A program made the translations under genes and the position numbers. From Kingdonia uniflora (Eukaryota > Streptophyta > Magnoliopsida > Ranunculales > Circaeasteraceae), in contig JACGCM010000630.1 of the NCBI GenBank assembly GCA_014058105.1, positions 186,001 to 250,000 of the forward strand: a DNA stretch of 64,000 nt, given 5' to 3'. The notes below the pieces were generated by a model. It worked only from the letters and a program-made list of their open reading frames with translations, was not told the DNA's origin and did not search any database. Below, one piece after another: positions 11,601 through 23,000 of the stretch (position 1 is the stretch's first letter; each line of letters opens with the position of its first letter).

Positions 11601-13641
11601 AACCCTAATCCATACTGACCTGAAGCCCGAAAATATACTTCTCGTGTCATCTGAGAGTGTAAAGCTTCCCAGCCACAAGGTATTTGTACCTGCAGGAAAT
11701 TCCAAAATAATTAGTGGTTCGAACTAAGTAATAATCTTAAATGAATGCTTGGAATGCTACAGAGATATTCACAGGACGAGACAAGATACAGGTGCTTGCC
11801 AAAGTCAAGTGCGATAAAGCTGATTGATTTTGGTAGCACGATTTTTGAGAATAAGGTCAATGGTTCGATTGTTTCCACAAGGCATTATCGAGCACCTGAG
11901 GTTATTTTAGGTAAACTAGTCATCTTAGATTAAAATTTATTATCTCTGTCATCTGCACCCGTAAGAACTGATCTACTTAAGGTACCTGTGGATCTGTGGT
12001 GACTTAGTTAAGCTTTCCCCTGGTTGGAGGTGAAGAGCTTGCATTTTTTGTTCAGTTTTTCTTTTGACTAGTGGATGCCTTTGTCTATGTCACCCCACAT
12101 AGAATTATTGAGGTCAATAGCTACCCATTTGGTACACTACTCCATTCGACTGAACATGGCTTTAGCACTTCAGTCCACAATGTGCACATGCACTTTACAC
12201 CACAAGTCATCATCTATGCATCCTATTCAGTGATGGTTAATTAAATGAAGCGTAGTTATGCATTCTAGTTGTTTTGCTGTGACACTTATTAATGGTAGTT
12301 TCTAACGTCAAATTAATAATTTGGAATTTCCTTATTGGATTAATTATGCAAGCTTGCATGTTTGAACTAAAACTGTTCATACATCTAGAAACCTACTTAT
12401 AATATAATTCTAGCAGATAAAGGATCTTTATTTTTATATATAAGTAGCGGTGTTTGAACTCAAGATTTATGGGTGAAGCTGTATAAATAAATTAAATCTT
12501 CATATGTATAGCTCATCATTGATATAAAATTGAGTTGCAAAAGTTGGATATTTCATTATAATAGGGAATTGTCGCTGTCTTCTTATGTTATATCAAAGGG
12601 TTAGACTTTGTCTATATTAAAAATCGTAGTTATAGTTTGTGGGTATGGTTCCGTTCAGTCTTGTATTCCATGAGCAAGAAATCTTGGCTGTTTTTCATCT
12701 TTGATCCTACTCTGTAATGTTCTTCATCAGTTATTATTTTGTGCAGGTCTAGGATGGAGTTACCCTTGTGATTTATGGAGTGTTGGTTGCATACTTGTTG
12801 AGCTCTGTTTGGTTAGTATCTTGAATTTCCAGAACTTTGTATAAGGTCTATCATCATGCAATTTTCTTAGCATCTCTAAACTTGTAAAACTTGAATTCAG
12901 GGGAAAGCGTTGTTTCAGACGCATGAGAACTTGGAGCACCTGGCAATGATGGAGAGGGTATTGGGACCTTTACCTGAACGTATGATTCGAAAAGCCAGGT
13001 AATTTCATCTTAGTGCATTAGAGGAGCATGATTGTCTTATGAGTAACTTGGAAAGTATCATTGACATACCCATTGGATTTTATATTATGTTTCTCAAGGA
13101 TAGGTGATACCTTTGTTTTTGGGGAGGTTATTTTCAACATATGTGGCACGATGTTTGTGCCTATAGGCAACATGCGAACCTGTTTGGCTGAAACTTGTTT
13201 CGTTAATTTAAATTGCGTAACAAGCATTGCTGTCTTTTGTTTGCAACTTTGATTGTTTCACATCTTTAACTTGTTCTGTCTCTTCACGTTGATTGCAGTC
13301 GTGGTGCAGAGAAATATTTTAGAAGAGGAGCACGGTTAAACTGGCCTGAAGGAGCGGTTTCAAGAGAGAGCATCCGGGCTGTAGGGAAACTTGACCCCCT
13401 GAGGGTATTTATCTTTTTCTTCTTTCGATGTTTATGTTTAACTAATTTTCGTTTCTTTGATAACCTTAATAGTGTCATTCGTGATATGGTATTTTTGAAA
13501 TTTCAGCAAATAATATTCCAACAAGTACAATACTCAAAGCCATTAGTTGACTTACTGCAAGGTCTGTTGAGATTTGATCCACGGGAGCGATTTACCGCTC
13601 GTCAAGCTCTTGAACATCCTTTCTTCTGGATCCCAACCTGA
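8625..13641 (+). CDS. AFC3: LAMMER/CLK-type dual-specificity protein kinase, complete
   Basis: Twelve exons: 8625-8693, 8842-8971, 10351-10377, 10464-10614, 10706-10754, 11292-11406, 11588-11679, 11763-11910, 12747-12811, 12901-12998, 13299-13404, 13507-13641. All phases agree and give 394 residues. The kinase has the glycine loop GEGTFG (74-79), VAVK with Lys96, HTDLKPEN (Asp191), DFG (Asp233-Gly235) and the diagnostic [12 protein letters not shown] at 294-305. The N-terminus ([10 protein letters not shown]) and [15 protein letters not shown] match Arabidopsis AFC3 better than AFC1 or AFC2. LAMMER kinases phosphorylate SR splicing factors in the nucleus. Exon 3 is a 27-base microexon that splits the glycine loop from its last three residues. 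Intron 2 (1.4 kb) carries a hAT MITE. No lesion is seen. Confidence 0.95.
9578..10024. mobile_element. hAT MITE in AFC3 intron 2, with tRNA-like sequence
   Basis: Termini are CAGGGGCGAAACTTTGG and, on the other strand, CAGGGGCGAAGCCAGG. Near-perfect 8-bp target duplications TTTTAGGC (9570-9577) and TTCTAGGC (10025-10032) flank the 447-bp element. Inside, near 9714-9773, lie a box A-like TGGTCTAGTGGATAAG and a box B-like GGATTCAAGTCC at tRNA-like spacing. There is no coding capacity. Confidence 0.8.
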
Positions 13642-14548
13642 GCCCTGAGGAGATGTAGAAGCCATGCATCTCTCTCTATTTACTTAAAGTTGGGTGTGTA
13701 AATGGTGTGCTTAGAGCACTGAGTTGTCTGGGTTGGTTCTCCTCTATAATGAGGTTTTAGATGTCAGTCTTAATTTCCTCTAACACAATCACGACAACAG
13801 TGGATTGTTGTTGTTGTCCTCAAAGTAGTGCCATGAAAGGTGTGATAATTGCTGCATGACAAGAACAAATTTGAGTTGGAATTTTGCCAATGGTGATTTG
13901 TGTAATTCTGCAATAGGGATTTGAAAATTTTCTCAGCCATGAGCCATCTATGAAATCAAAAAATCTAGTGTTACTTTTTATAATTTTTCAAGTACATTTT
14001 TAACAATTTGATGCACTATCCTTTCCGAAGAAAGAAACCTTTAATCCATCTTCATCTTTCTTCCGAACTTACCCCAGCTACAAATCTGGTGCATTTACAA
14101 AATTGTCCTGAAAGATGCATTTAAATAAAATTATGTAAGATTTATCGTTCCTTATGCTAATCTAATGTGTATTGAAAATTAATTAAATATTTATGAGAAA
14201 TAGTTTAGAATCTTAAGTTTTTATTTTAGGTAATGTAATTAACATATGAAACTAAGTGAGGATATTATTATATGTAGGTAATTTACTGCATATGTAGAGC
14301 TAGAAAAAAATTGCACATTACACAGTGTACAGAGAAATCACTAGCGTGTTTACCATAGCGTCGCTCTTGCATTCGCATTCGCATTCCGATCGCTCAACAC
14401 CTCCGTCGGGGTAAGCCCTTATTACTATCCAAGGGTATTTTAGACATTGATATTCCACTCTCTATTCACCTCTTCTTTCTTATCACTCTCACTCAAAGAC
14501 TCCATTTTTTTGCCCTAATAAAAAAAAGAGCTCCATCTCTCGCCTCTA
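13642..14548. other. Intergenic: AFC3 3' region and FRIGIDA-like promoter
   Basis: The first 200-300 bases are the probable AFC3 3' UTR. The rest is AT-rich. Four tandem GCATTC hexamers lie near 14368-14386, and a CT-rich leader (TCTTTCTTATCACTCTC) precedes the downstream ATG. No additional gene is seen. Confidence 0.6.
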
Positions 14549-17500
14549 ATGGCGATCGATAAAGATCAAATTCAAACTTTCTTCGATAAATTCGAACTCC
14601 AAACAACCATCTTATCAAACTGTACTCAACTCTACAAAACCCTATCGACCCAATTCACCTTTTTAGAGGAATCGTTCGTTGAGAAATCAAAAACCCTAGA
14701 CACTAAATTCGAAACCCTAGAAACCGACACAAAGCAAGCTTTGGAAGCATTAGAACACCGCGAGAACTCGATACCCGAAGATGAATCGAATGCTATTGCC
14801 CGTGTTGAGGAGTTGAAACAAGCGTCATTGTTGGAATTTGAGAAACAAAAAGGTGGGAATGGTGAGGTTTTGGATTTTCTGAAAACCCTTTGTAGGAAGA
14901 TGGATTGTGTTGGGTTGATTAGGTTTACAATGTTGAAGCGGAAGGAAACCGGGGCGTTTAAGTATGAGGTTGGGGTTGCGATTAGCGAATGTGTAGATCC
15001 GGCGAACCTTGTTTTGGATGCATTGGATGATTTTATAGCTCATAAGAATGTGAAGGTTGGGGGTTCGGATCGGCGGTGGGCGTGTGCAACGCTGCTGCAG
15101 GCTTTGTTACCGGAGAATAAGAGATTTGGGTTTGCGAAAAGTGTTGAGGAGAGGGCAGGTGTTATTGCGGAGACGTGGAAAACGATGATTGATGAGAAGG
15201 ATAGTAGGGAGCTTGGGGCAGCTGAGGCTGGAATGTTTTTGCAATTTGTAGTTGGGTTTGGATTACGGTCTAGGTTTGAGGATGAGTATTTAAAGAAGTT
15301 GGTGGTAGAGTATACAAATAAGCGGGAGGTGCCGAAGCTTGCTGCTTCATTGTGGGTTGGTGATCAAATGGCAGGTTTGCATTCTGAAACTCAGCTACTA
15401 TGTGTTTACTGCCTTACCAAATGATGATTTACTAAATGTTGATTTTATATTATGCATAGTGCATATACTTGAAAAGGTGACTTGATGCTGCAATTCTATT
15501 CTTGTTTTTCTTATTATTTGTTTTCATAGTGAGTGGCGAGTTCTTTTTCTTAATATACAAAGTTATGTGTGTTTCAACCACTTAGGCCACCTTAGGTTTA
15601 CGGAAAACATAGTATTAACTATTCGTAATCCTAACGTGTTAATATCAGAAGTAGCAACTCATGGATCAAATCCTAACATTATCCAATAATATTTGAATGT
15701 CCATATCTATAATGAAAACAGTCCTTACTCGTTGACCTATCAACCATAGTGGATCTGCGTTTTTCTGTATCTTGCATTAAGTCGATTGTTGAGCAGGCGA
15801 CTAGGCACATATTAAATTCTTAGTAGGTCTTTGATTACCTTGGTTAGGAATATTCGCTTGGACTCCTATCTAACTCGCCCCACTCAAGTGGCCAATGCTA
15901 TACAGATGATTGGCTTTGTGAGGTGGCATCAATACGTGATTATATGGAATTTCAAGAAGCGGGGACATTTGACATAGTAGGGATCAAACTACTGGGAGCT
16001 TATTCCGGCTTGTGGTTTCAATTTCAAAATTGACGAGTTAAACAAAGTCAAAAATCCTCTTCTTGCATGGCTAAAGATGAAGATGTGGTTCCGAGAAAAC
16101 TTCCATATTCATCCACAGTAAGAAATGTTTCCTTTAACCACCTCTTTATCCTTTGCCATGTAAAAATAATATTCCTCCTTTGTTTAATTCGCCAATTTTG
16201 ATATTGAAACCACAAGTATGAATAAGCTCCCTTCGGTTTGATCGCTACTAGCTCAAGTTTCACCACTTCTGGAATTCCATAAAATCACATACCAATTCCA
16301 CCTTTCAAATCCAATCATCGATATGGCATTAACTATTGAAACCCGGAAAATATGTGTTACAACCTTGGACAAATAATTTAAAAAAAAATTAAAAAAATGA
16401 AGAGATACGTAGTAGAAAAAGTGAAGTAAGAGAGGGTTTGGGTTGGTAGATTTTTGTAGGGGTGAATGATTTAGGCAATTTTGTTGGTATTTTTTTTTTA
16501 GTGTGGGGAAAGTATTAAGGGGATAAAATATGTAGAGATTCTAATATGGACCGAAATTAGGTAGGTTATAGTTAGGGAGAGGTTGATAGAGATAAGGTAG
16601 GGAAGTTGAGAGATTTATGGAGATTGAACGAGGGAGAAAATTTTAAGGGGGGACGAATTTGAAAATTCAATACTCGAGAGAAAAATAGTGAATTTTTCGT
16701 ATTTTAAAGTTTACCCCTAAAAAAATGTTCTTTTATATGAATGTGATTTGGGGATGTGAGGGATCTACTATGAGAAAATGAATGTTTGATAAATGGGTGT
16801 TTTAAAGATCTTTTGATAGTAGTAAAGGGATTTAAGAGAAAAGGCGAATCACATTGAATCCACAACGAATTTGGAAGGGAGATAAAGATAATAGATAATG
16901 ATGCTTCTCAAGTAATCAGTTGCAATTGAATGATCAAGTTGTTGTTCTCCTAGGAACATGCTAAACCCTTTATAGTACTTACGCTTACAAAGGCAACATA
17001 TAAATACTAATATAACCATGTTGGAAGTAGCCCCATTTCAGTAAAACTGTTTTACGGTTATACAAAGTTAAATGAAAAGAATGTTGGGCTTAAGTGACGG
17101 GTACCATGCTATCTGTCGCAAAGAGTTATTAAAGTGTCAGTCCTATTGGATCGGAATTTTGGATTTTGAAAGTTGGGATATGATCTTAAATTCCTAAAGG
17201 ATATTTAATTAAATTTTGGAGTTGATTTCTCGCGAAAATTTGGCAATATGTTGGACAAGATTAATACATTGTGGACAAGTTTTTAAAATTGCCGGAAAGT
17301 AGAAAATATCGTCAATTTAACGGTAGTTGAGAAATCAATATCTCAGTTAAAATTGTTAAAAATTGCAAAGTTTGGTCTGTTTTAAATCATCCATATATCA
17401 GCAATGTATATCCTGATACATCAGAAACGCTAGATAGAGCCTTGTTCTCCGAATAAGAAACCTGCCAGATGGCTTAAGGGACTCCTCAAGTGATGGTGGT

Positions 17501-19289
17501 GGTGGTTTAAGCTTCTTTATTGTTAAGTCAGCAAGTATCTCTCGATGTACTTGTGATTGGAGGAGTTTTTGGTCCATACTTTTAAAGTTTGTTTTCTCTA
17601 GTATAGGAAGGGGAATGGCTTTAGAAGTGGAGAATCTTTCCTTTTTGAGGAAGCCTTTTTAATTAAACTATTGGCTTGAGCCGTCACTTTCCTGATTTCA
17701 CTTTTAAAGTTTATTTTTTCCTAGCAATAAAATACTGACCACGCAAGCAGATGGATAATATTTTAATATTTTGTTGAGGTTAAATAGAGGCTACGGTGAC
17801 TGCTCCAAGTTCATTAAATTCTTAATTAATAAGATTCTTATTAATAACAAAAGATTGAGAAGAAAATCTTTTAAATTGGATGTGTTTTATTTTCCTGCCT
17901 ACACATTAACGTCTCCATATATTTTTGAGACATACAACTATCTTCATTCTGTAGGATTTATAGTTTGCTTCTTGTTTCAATTAAAACTTTCTACCTTCCA
18001 TTATAGATATAATTGACGAATTGGTGAAGAAAGGCAAGGAGATTGAAGCCGTCTGTTTCGCTTACGAGGCCAATTTGATTGGACGATTTCTTCCAGTTCC
18101 TCTGCTCAAGGCCCATCTTAAAAATGCAAGAAAAAGTGTCAGCGCAATATTGAAGGATGGCCATTACAGCGTCTCTGCAACGGTTTGTTTACTCCACACA
18201 TTACATTTTCTGGCAATAGATTTTCAAATTCCTGTAAAGATTTTATGTTGCATTTCAAGCATCTCCGATGTTGATCTCTCCCCCCATGTGGCAAATATAG
18301 AGTACCACCTAGGAGCTTTTTGCCCTGAATTTTCAAATATCGATCACCGTTGGAGATGCAATTATTGCAAGATATTATTGTGATGTGAATCAATCCACAT
18401 AAGCTCAGATTAAGAAACACAAACATAAAAACAAATAAGATTTTTAATCTTTTGATAAAACCCTCGAAGCACTCATTTTCAGAAATCACTCTTGATTTTT
18501 TATTCCAACTCTCAAACTAACATTAGAAATAGAAAACTGTTTTCAGAGGGGGATACAGCCTTGAAAAGTCTCCTTGTCCTCGCGGGAAACTATAATAAAG
18601 TGCAATAAATAAACAACTTCTGACTGTGATGACTCCGTGTGTCACACGTGCAACTAGATACATCAATCCATTCTATATATCTTTACATGTTTTAACTGAT
18701 AATTAAAGTGGTTTTCTAGGAAGAAGCCGGTTATTTGGAGTTGAACGCCCATAAAGCCATTATCAGATGTGTTGAAGACTACAAGCTCGAAAAAGAGTTT
18801 CCTCTCGAGAGTTCAAGAAAGCGTATTAGTCAGTTGGAGAAAGCTAAGATAGAGAGGAAGAAGAGCACAGCCCCGACCAACAAGCCCCAAAACAAGCGAC
18901 CCCGTGGAGTTGGTGGTGGCCCATTCGGTTTTAACTCACCTAAAGTGGGAAGGACTTCTAACGCTTACCGTGGCAACATAGTTTCTCCACATCAGAGTGC
19001 AGCTGCCAGATATGCAGGGACATCGGCATACGATTATTCTAGTCATCCTATTTACAGGCATTCCCCTTCAGCGTCATATGTACCGCAAAGGTATAGTCAA
19101 AGTTCTCCTACATTACCTCAACATTATTCACAAGCACAAGAAGACATTATGGGTGTTGGTGGAGCTACTACTCGCGCTACTACTTCATATGGGGTTCAGG
19201 CTAGCTATGGTGCTTATGATTACAATACTACTTTTGCTCCTGGTACTGTTCCTGATACATCAACTTATCATTCATCATATCCTCAATAA
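14549..19289 (+). CDS. FRIGIDA-like protein (FRL4a/4b type), complete
   Basis: Exons 14549-15374, 18007-18182 and 18720-19289 have GT-AG introns and matching phases and give 523 residues. The N-terminal 95 residues are a predicted coiled coil. The FRIGIDA domain follows, with FLKTLCRKMD, SECVDPANLVLDA, KLAASLWVGDQM, then across the splice DIIDELVKKGKEIEAV and LPVPLLKAHLKNA, and later IRCVEDYKLEKEFPLE and RISQLEKAK. A basic NKRPRG stretch and a Tyr/Ser/Pro/Gln-rich tail end the protein. The wording of these blocks is closest to Arabidopsis FRL4a/4b. FRIGIDA itself is a nuclear scaffold activating FLC; the exact role of this paralogue is unknown. Intron 1 is 2632 bases and holds a long inverted repeat; the short frames in the introns are not genes. 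Confidence 0.92.
15903..16320. repeat. Long imperfect inverted repeat in FRIGIDA-like intron 1
   Basis: Arms 15903-16046 and 16179-16320 are reverse complements over about 140 bases, roughly 75-80% identical by eye (GGGAGCTTATTC...TTGTGGTTTCAAT in one, its complement in the other), with a 132-base loop. A 72-codon minus-strand frame spans the right arm and loop, but I recognise no protein family. It could be a foldback element or a duplicated gene fragment. Transcribed with the host pre-mRNA it would form a long hairpin. Confidence 0.7.
16321..18006. other. Rest of FRIGIDA-like intron 1
   Basis: AT-rich sequence without an identifiable gene. A stretch near 16900-17000 (CCCTTTATAGTACTTAC, then CAAAGGCAACATA) looks like the TATA region of an old LTR, but I found neither termini nor a target duplication. 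Confidence 0.4.
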
Positions 19290-20000
19290 TAGTGTGAAAC
19301 TAGATATTTGTCTTTCTTGAGCTGTTTGTAAATTTTAATGTTACTGCGGTGGATGTTAACAAGTGGAGGAGTTTTTCCTAACATAGATATTGAATTTTGT
19401 AGTGATATTTTGGTCATAAAGAGGGTAATAGGTTTAACTTTTTCAGTGATTATATGGAGGCATTGCATGTCAGTCATTGAATTCTTTGTTTTCTATTGTA
19501 AACAACAAGGGAATGATTGGCCAGCAGAGGCATTTCAAAAACAGTTGGAACTTACTGCGTAATTCATTTTATTTCAGAAACTTGTGATTTTCCCCTGAGA
19601 TAAGAAACGTAACGATTTACTATTATAGCATGGTCTCAACTCTAACCTCATGATTCCTCCAACGTCTGAGCCTTGCATGTTTGATGAAGTTGTCACTAAT
19701 TCCGGGGGTTCTATGACTTCTAAAATGAAATTTAAGTGTTACAGTTTCGGATAACTGTGACAGTTGATTACACTTCTGCTGGAAAGCTTTTCAAGGCAAA
19801 ACCTGTTGGTTTTTACTGTTTAAGATTAAGTTTCACAATACCTTTAAACACATCAATGTTTATTAACTTTAACGAATGCTCAAAATACAATCATGTATAA
19901 GATAAGGTTTCCTAAACATTACACTCGAATACATGAAAAAAAAAAAAAAATTCCACCAGATCCAAGAGGAATGGTGTCCCAAACTGATCAATATTGTTTA
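19290..20000. other. Convergent 3' region between the FRIGIDA-like gene and GET2
   Basis: The two genes are transcribed towards each other and this 711-base interval must hold both 3' UTRs. An A16 run lies at 19935-19950. The short frames here do not resemble proteins. Confidence 0.6.
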
Positions 20001-23000
20001 TCAGTACAACCAGTTTCCTACCAAAGAAAGGCCACAGATGACAACTACTGCATAAATACTGCAATCCATGAAAGCTGCACTAATAGCTTTGTAAAACACT
20101 AACCCCGTCTCCAAAGCCTTACCTAATCCATCAGCCCAGCCAGACGCATCTTCTGAAACTGCTCTTCTCGCTACTTGTTTCCAGAGTAGTAACCGTGCAA
20201 GCACAAGAGTTATATCAGTTAACAACACTAGATGAACTGGCCTGTACGTTATGATCCTCTTAATGCCATTAGGAATACTAAAATGAGAAAGAACTACCAA
20301 AAGTGCTATCGTGATTGAACACAGAATGCGGATATTCTCAGATGCTGAGATAGAGGAGCTGATTTGACTGGCAGTGAATATATTGGGGTAATGGTGTGGT
20401 GATTCTGCTCGTCGACCGAGTGGCAACTGACTGACTGTAGAATTAGGTACATTTTGAAGTTCTGACAAAAACGGAGATGGCTGTGCCTTGCTACTGGTAT
20501 CCGGTGAAGAAGGCCTTATAATATCGGTTCTCGTTTCACATTTACGTAATTGAGGTTCTATGCTTCTGGTGTCAATGCCTGTTTCATGTTTCTGTAATGC
20601 AATGTTACTGGCGTCATCTTCACCAACAAGAGTAACTGCAGTACCAAAAGTGGGTATATATGAGAAAAATAGGACTGACACATAAGAACTTGTGCATAAC
20701 AACTACAAATCTTTTACTAACATATAAACTGTGGTCATACCATATACTTACGGTTGAAACCCTTTGTTTAACAAGTTCAATCACTAAAAAGAACATTTAG
20801 GTTCCGCCCGGTAGTGGTATCTCGGTAAAATTCGCGATGGGGAAAATTGCATTAATGCTGATAATTTAGATTATCCAAGCTTTACTCTCAATACTAAATC
20901 TAGTTGTTAGCAACTGCAGGATCAATGGAAATAAATCGAAACACTTAAATTGTGGATCTATTTACAGGATACCAAGCAGAGCATTAAGAATAGAAAAGTG
21001 GCAGAAATGCAATAATAACTTACAGGCCAATAATATTTTGGTGACAAAACTCTATCATTAAGCTTTTTGACATGTACATATGTGAATGGAAGACTTCACT
21101 CTAATTTTACAAAAAAGTTGTTAGTTGGGGAGAAGACCTTCCCTAAATTTCAAATGATGCAATCCTTGAATATGAGGACTTGGGGGATGAACCTCAACTC
21201 AAACAATTAGACTGTCTACGTTGAGTAAAATCCAAGAAGACATGCGGTAGATTGTTACTCTCTAAGTACCACATTTAAATCACTGCAATTAAATTCTTAA
21301 ACTAACCCTAAACTGGCTCAATAAGAAGGGCCAAATTGGCAATTAGAAAAAAGAAAGAAAAAAAGAAAGAGACAAACTGGCTAACAACAAGAATAAGGAA
21401 ACAACATCTCCATAAGGGTTCTTTATTATCTTTGATTAAAGACACCATGTTTTGCTTTTGTTCGCTTTCCTTTAGTTTTTTTAATCCGCAATACAAATAG
21501 AGAAACCCTAATTAGCATAAAAGTACGAATAACACACCAATTGGTTGGGGAAAAAAAAATCCCTTTTAGAGTTTCAATTGCTTAAATAATCGATTATAAT
21601 CGAATTCCTCTCAAGCCCTGAGTCTCTCTCTTAGAACTTTGATTGATCTAACATCCTCTAATCTTCCTAGCCTTGCCCCTTTATAAGGGTTACAAGTTCC
21701 TAGTTACAAAATATGACAAATATGCCCTCAAACGCCTAAAGAAATAGGCTGAATCGCGCCTCTGTTCGAACAGGAAAAAGTGACAGAGGACTCAGACAGG
21801 TGTTTATTCAAATAAAAATCAAAGTGTATTCGAATAGAAAATAAGTGTATTCGAACAGAACACACCTGTTCTACATAACAACGACACTCCTATCTAAAAA
21901 AAAAATCCGTTTCCATACGTATTGGACACGGATACGCGTACGGACATGCGTGGACACGGGGTTGGACTAAGTTCCAACCAAGCCTGAACACCTTGGAACT
22001 TCAACAGAGAATGATTTGTAACAACACCTTGGAACTTCAACAGAGAATGATTTGTAACAAGTTAAAAATTAAAAGATGGAAAAGTAGCTAGAAAAGTTCA
22101 CCTGAAAGACCATTTAAGGAGAGGATGAGCAAAACAGGTACTAAGCACCATCTTTGATGACTAACCACAAGAGAAGAGGTTTTTTTTTTCAGATGAAGAA
22201 GACTGATGAATGAATGAAGATTCAAGTTTGCTTGGGGAAGAACCGAAAAGATGATGGAAGAGAGACTGATGTGGTGTGGTGTGTTGTGTTGATGTGGTAT
22301 GATGTGTTGTGTTGATGTGGTGTACAATTAATGTGTGATGTAAATATCTAAGTTTTATTCTTTGTTTGGGGCCCAACACCCAAGAAGAAAGAGAGAGAGA
22401 GTTGCTGTAAACAGCACGTGATATTGTTTTCTGTTTGGTTTATCTATTGTGAAATTTACTTTTCTTCTCTTTGGCAAAACACTAGGGCCTTCAATGATAG
22501 TTTGTTGATTTGAGAACCAGGCCAGATTTTTAAGCTACTCCAACCCATTCCATGCAACACCTTTGTTGGGGCCAATAAATCGATTGGGCCTGATGAACCC
22601 AAATGTCACAATTGCAATCCCAAATCCATAGTATATACTTTATAAGAAATATAAGCAAAAAGTATGTTGAAGACAGGGCTTGAACCCTTGTCTTCCCAAG
22701 TTGCATTAACAAGAAAGAACCATTTAAGCTACAAGTTATTTATGTTATAAATTCCAGGGGGTTCAAATCTATACAAAGATTTACAAAGTGAACTTTTTTT
22801 TCTTCTGGCAAAGTGCTACCTCAATGAGGGTTCATGACAGCCAGGGGGTTCAGGTGACCCTCCTGGAACACCCCTGGCTCCGCCACTGGGTTAGAGCATT
22901 CACAAGAAAGGCAAATGTGGTAAGTTGGTAATTGTATTATAGTAGATACTCCTGTTAAAAAATTATGTAGCATTCATCCTACAAATTACAAATTACATCT

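Noticed and set aside
14825..15043. A minus-strand frame in FRIGIDA-like exon 1
   Set aside because: It is the antisense shadow of a strongly supported coding exon.
18139..18489. A 116-codon minus-strand frame
   Set aside because: It overlaps FRIGIDA-like exon 2 and its intron antisense and has no recognisable domain.
22088..22379. His/Thr/Ser-rich minus-strand frames as a gene or alternative GET2 exon
   Set aside because: They come from a TGTGTTGATGTGG simple repeat inside hAT 2 and differ between overlapping frames.
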